64,000 bases of DNA, from contig NZ_FUZP01000003.1 of NCBI RefSeq assembly GCF_900167575.1, forward strand, positions 186,001 through 250,000, written 5' to 3'. The notes under the pieces are model-generated. The model had not been told where the DNA came from. It worked only from the letters and a program-made list of their open reading frames with translations, and ran no database searches. The stretch comes from Okibacterium fritillariae (GTDB lineage Bacteria; Actinomycetota; Actinomycetes; Actinomycetales; Microbacteriaceae). Both the position numbers and the translations under genes were made by a program. This document shows positions 61,472 to 64,000 of the stretch, in pieces (the stretch's first letter is position 1; each line of letters starts with the position of its first letter).

Positions 61472-61517
61472 TCAATTTTCGGCGTCGCAACTACTCAGGT
61501 GCGCACGGAACTACTCA
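61469..61517. repeat. Three TACTCA motifs
   Basis: TACTCA occurs at 61469, 61492 and 61512; the last overlaps the stop codon of the methyltransferase gene. The same hexamer is clustered at 28780-28896. Confidence 0.4.
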
Positions 61518-62158
61518 GACGCGCCGAAGGTGACGTGTTGCAAGACCCAGGCGTGCATGGTGACCGCGGCGGCGGCCGAGGCGTTGATCGAGCGGGTGGA
61601 GCCGAACTGGCTGATCTCGACGACGGCATCGGCGGCCGCGATGGCCTCGTCCGAGAGGCCAGGGCCCTCCTGTCCGAACAAGAGGAGGCAGCGCTCGGGA
61701 AAGGCGAACGTCTCGATGATGACCGAGCCGGGCACGTTGTCGATGGCGATGATGGGCATCGACTGCTCGCGGGCCCAGGCCACGAGGCCCGCGACATCCG
61801 CGTGGTATTCGACGTGCTGGTAGCGGTCGGTGACCATGGCGCCACGTTTGTTCCAGCGGCGACGGCCCACGATGTGCACGGTGTCGGCCGCGAAGGCGTT
61901 GGCGCTGCGCACGATCGAGCCGATGTTCATGTCGTGCTGCCAGTTCTCGATGGCGACATGAAACGGATGCCGGTGCCGGTCGAGGTCGGCCACGATCGCG
62001 TCCATGGTCCAGTAGCGGTAACGGTCGATCACGTTGCGGGTGTCGCCGCGCTCGAGCAGCTCGGGGTCGTACCAGTCCTCAACGGGCCACTCGCCCACCC
62101 ACGGGCCGACGCCGTTGGTCGACAGCTCGTTCGTCGGATTCGGCGTTTCGTCAGGCAT
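61511..62158 (-). CDS. TrmH/SpoU-family RNA methyltransferase
   Basis: A 215-residue SPOUT enzyme with the three motifs: HDMNIGSIVRSANAFAAD, LLFGQEGPGLSDE and EISQFGSTRSINASAAAAV. It 2'-O-methylates rRNA or tRNA ribose. An N-terminal extension of 60 residues rich in acidic and Trp residues precedes the fold. Target RNA unknown. Confidence 0.92.
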   Translation of the reverse strand: MPDETPNPTNELSTNGVGPWVGEWPVEDWYDPELLERGDTRNVIDRYRYWTMDAIVADLDRHRHPFHVAIENWQHDMNIGSIVRSANAFAADTVHIVGRRRWNKRGAMVTDRYQHVEYHADVAGLVAWAREQSMPIIAIDNVPGSVIIETFAFPERCLLLFGQEGPGLSDEAIAAADAVVEISQFGSTRSINASAAAAVTMHAWVLQHVTFGASE

Positions 62159-62198
62159 CCGCCAAATCTACCGCTCGGGGATGCCCACGCCGTTTTGG

Positions 62199-62204
62199 TA
62201 GCAT
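62199..62204 (+). promoter_or_regulatory. Candidate -10 box of leaderless HAD gene
   Basis: TAGCAT ends 9 nt before the GTG at 62214 and no Shine-Dalgarno is seen. Confidence 0.3.
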
Positions 62205-62213
62205 CGGCTGGCG

Positions 62214-63017
62214 GTGAGCTACCGCCCCTCCCGACAGAAAGCGGCCCTCGTGACCTCTCTCCCCCGCCTCGTGGCCTTCGACCTCGACGACACCCTCGCG
62301 CCGTCGAAGACAGCCATCGATCCGCGGATGTCTGAGCTGCTCTTGAGCCTGCTCGACCAGGTCGAGGTCTGCATCATCTCGGGCGGCAACTTCACCCAGT
62401 TCCAGAACCAGGTCGTCGACCGTCTCGAGGGCGCCAACCCGGAGCGGCTCGCGAAGCTGCACCTGATGCCCACGTGCGGCACGCAGTACTACCGCTACGT
62501 CGACGGCTCGTGGGCGCAGATCTACGCCCACAACCTGAGCGACGACGAGAAGGCGCGCGCGCTGGCGGCGGTCGAAGCATCCGCCCGCCGTTTGGGGCTG
62601 TGGGAGAGCGAGGTGTGGGGGCCGATTCTCGAGGACCGCGGGTCGCAGATCACGTTCTCGGCGCTCGGGCAGCAGGCGCCCGTGGCCGCCAAACAGGCGT
62701 GGGACCCGACGGGGTCGAAGAAGGAGTCGCTGCGCGAAGCCGTGCAGGCCGAGCTGCCCGACCTCGAGGTGCGTTCGGGCGGTTCGACGTCGGTCGACAT
62801 CACGCGCCGCGGCATCGACAAGGCCTACGGCATGAACAAATTGGTCGAGCTGGCGCACACGCCGCTCGACGACATGCTCTTCGTGGGCGACCGCCTCGAC
62901 GAGGGTGGCAACGACTACCCCGTGAAGACGCTCGGCGTCGAGTGCATCGCCGTCGAGGGCTGGGAAGACACGGCCGCACACCTCGACGCGCTCATCCCCC
63001 GCCTCGCGGCGCGGTAG
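62214..63017 (+). CDS. HAD-IIB family phosphatase, PMM-like
   Basis: The 267-residue protein has motif I FDLDDTLAPSK, motif II ISGGN, KAYGMNKL and the Mg-binding FVGDRLDEGGNDYPV. It resembles eukaryotic-type phosphomannomutase/HAD-IIB sugar phosphatases. A true mutase role is unlikely to be provable from sequence; likely a sugar phosphatase. The GTG at 62250 is an alternative start. It converges on the carboxylesterase. Confidence 0.82.
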   Translation: MSYRPSRQKAALVTSLPRLVAFDLDDTLAPSKTAIDPRMSELLLSLLDQVEVCIISGGNFTQFQNQVVDRLEGANPERLAKLHLMPTCGTQYYRYVDGSWAQIYAHNLSDDEKARALAAVEASARRLGLWESEVWGPILEDRGSQITFSALGQQAPVAAKQAWDPTGSKKESLREAVQAELPDLEVRSGGSTSVDITRRGIDKAYGMNKLVELAHTPLDDMLFVGDRLDEGGNDYPVKTLGVECIAVEGWEDTAAHLDALIPRLAAR

Positions 63018-63033
63018 GCGCCGGCTCCGCCGA

Positions 63034-63046
63034 CCGGCTCCGCCGG
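63034..63046. terminator. Weak hairpin between convergent genes
   Basis: CCGGC-TCC-GCCGG forms a small hairpin within a 61-bp space, in a stretch where CCGGCTCCGCCG is repeated. Weak evidence. Confidence 0.25.
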
Positions 63047-63078
63047 CCCGCCCAGGCGACGTGGACGGCACAGCGGGC

Positions 63079-63999
63079 TCAGCCGACGCGGCGGTAGGCG
63101 ATCAGGCCGGGGACGCGGCCCCGCGCAGCGAGGGCGTCGCCGCGGGCGAAGTCGCCCCAGAGCTGCCGCAGGATGGTGCCGTTGGCGTCGATCTCCTGAC
63201 GAGTGGCGCCCGCGACGAGGGCCGCATCGCGCCAAGCCGCCTCGTCGCCGAAGAGGAGCGGCAAGTCGATCATGTGCGCCGCACCGAAGGGGTTACCCGG
63301 CGCCTTCCACGACACGACGTAGCTGTGCACGCGGCCGCCCGCCTTCGCGTGGCGCCGAGCGAAACGACTGTCTGTGCGCCCGTAGACCAGCCACGTGGCG
63401 AGACCGACGATGGCCTGTTGGATGACGGGGCCCACGACCGGCAGCCCCACCCACCGCTTCAGCTTGGGCAGGTTGGGCACGAAGAGCCGCCCCTCCTCGG
63501 ACGTGTGACCGATGAGCACGTCCACGCGCGGGGCCGCCTCGTTCCAGGCCCGCTCGATGTTGCGCTCGGCGGGCAGCGGGTCGAACCCGTATTGCGTGCT
63601 GAACGGCATGCCACCCTTGAGCCCGAACGGCGCCGCGATGCGCTGCAGCTTGGCCGACAGGGCGACGACCTTGTCGACGGGCGTTTCGGTCGTGACCTGC
63701 GCGGCGGCCTCGGCCATGAGGGAGGTCATGCGGGCGCGACCACGCGCGAGCCCGAGGGGTGCGCTCTGGATGATCGCGCGCGAGAAGAGCGAGGATGCCT
63801 CGGGCACCGCGAGAAGGTGAGCCACGGCATCCGCGCCCGCCGATTGCCCGAACGCCGTGACGCGCGCCGGGTCGCCGCCGAACGCCTGAATGTTGCGCCG
63901 CACCCAGCGGAACGCCTCGAGCATGTCGAGCAAGCCGAGGTTGGCGGGCCGCTCGTCGGTGCCGTCGCCGAGGAAGCCCAGGATGCCGAGGCGATACGT
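63079..63999 (-). CDS. Type B carboxylesterase, N-terminus beyond the window
   Basis: The frame is open to the window end; about 306 residues are seen. YRLGILGFLG, ANLGLLDMLEAFRWVRRN and GGDPARVTAFGQSAGA (nucleophile Ser) are type B carboxylesterase signatures; the usual GESAGA reads GQSAGA. A Glu-containing loop (GHTSEEGRLF) and a C-terminal His region (GAAHMIDLPLLFG) complete the triad. It hydrolyses esters of unknown kind. No signal can be judged because the start is missing. Confidence 0.87.
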   Translation of the reverse strand, partial: TYRLGILGFLGDGTDERPANLGLLDMLEAFRWVRRNIQAFGGDPARVTAFGQSAGADAVAHLLAVPEASSLFSRAIIQSAPLGLARGRARMTSLMAEAAAQVTTETPVDKVVALSAKLQRIAAPFGLKGGMPFSTQYGFDPLPAERNIERAWNEAAPRVDVLIGHTSEEGRLFVPNLPKLKRWVGLPVVGPVIQQAIVGLATWLVYGRTDSRFARRHAKAGGRVHSYVVSWKAPGNPFGAAHMIDLPLLFGDEAAWRDAALVAGATRQEIDANGTILRQLWGDFARGDALAARGRVPGLIAYRRVG

Positions 64000-64000
64000 G

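Overview
The window comes from a high-GC actinomycete chromosome, most likely family Microbacteriaceae. The signs are GC-ending codons almost throughout, a small-type PurL with separate PurS and PurQ, a DUF3151 gene beside purA, small Microbacteriaceae-type proteins (the 'GKLTYD...LAHLQI' family, DUF7882 from memory), an LAxTG-type surface anchor, and several genes whose -10 box lies 6-9 nt before the start codon (leaderless mRNA). I cannot name a genus. No rRNA, tRNA, insertion sequence, prophage or CRISPR array is visible, so the segment looks like core and family-level accessory chromosome.

Layout. 1-9.7 kb: end of an amino-acid permease, a two-domain VOC dioxygenase, a large unknown membrane protein, a three-gene cassette of small proteins, and a ribulose-monophosphate (formaldehyde-fixing) hxlB-hxlA pair divergent from an ATPase-LuxR regulator. 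9.7-21.6 kb: a GT2 glycosyltransferase, a zinc dehydrogenase, a CPBP protease, an AlkA-type glycosylase, a lone receiver protein facing a histidine kinase with overlapping stop codons, an esterase, a MarR gene with CTAG palindromes upstream of small-protein genes, and an acyl-CoA ligase. 21.7-33.4 kb: purS-purQ and purL, separated by 8.3 kb of envelope and accessory genes (acyltransferase, YgiC/YgiB-like pair, GT4-SGNH fusion, DedA, lysozyme-like anchored protein). 33.4-39.5 kb: TetR, an MMPL transporter carrying a degenerate ABC-ATPase-like C-terminus, and a YhgE/Pip protein. 39.7-53.5 kb: MFS transporter, two secreted proteins (one with nine chaplin-like repeats and an LADTG anchor), SDR, chorismate mutase, FtsX-type ABC exporter, GNAT, lactonase, TMEM175 channel, purA, DUF3151. 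53.7-57 kb: complete osmoprotectant ABC importer operon. 57.3-60.5 kb: TetR, a stand-alone degenerate ABC-ATPase-like protein, and a second YhgE/Pip protein. 60.5-64 kb: a Phd-type toxin-antitoxin pair, TrmH-type methyltransferase, HAD phosphatase and the end of a carboxylesterase.

The best candidate for an undescribed system is the pair of modules at 33.4-39.5 kb and 57.3-60.5 kb. Each combines a TetR repressor with palindromic operators, an ABC-ATPase-like domain that has lost Walker A and the signature motif, and a YhgE/Pip-family membrane protein joined by 4-bp start/stop overlaps. In one module the pseudo-ATPase is free; in the other it is fused to the C-terminus of an MMPL transporter. 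This suggests that pseudo-ATPase plus YhgE/Pip is a reusable envelope unit. Other notable structures are four GTAC tetramers at exact 9-bp spacing before the toxin-antitoxin operon, CTACTCA clusters in two intergenic regions, and the CTAG palindromes around marR.
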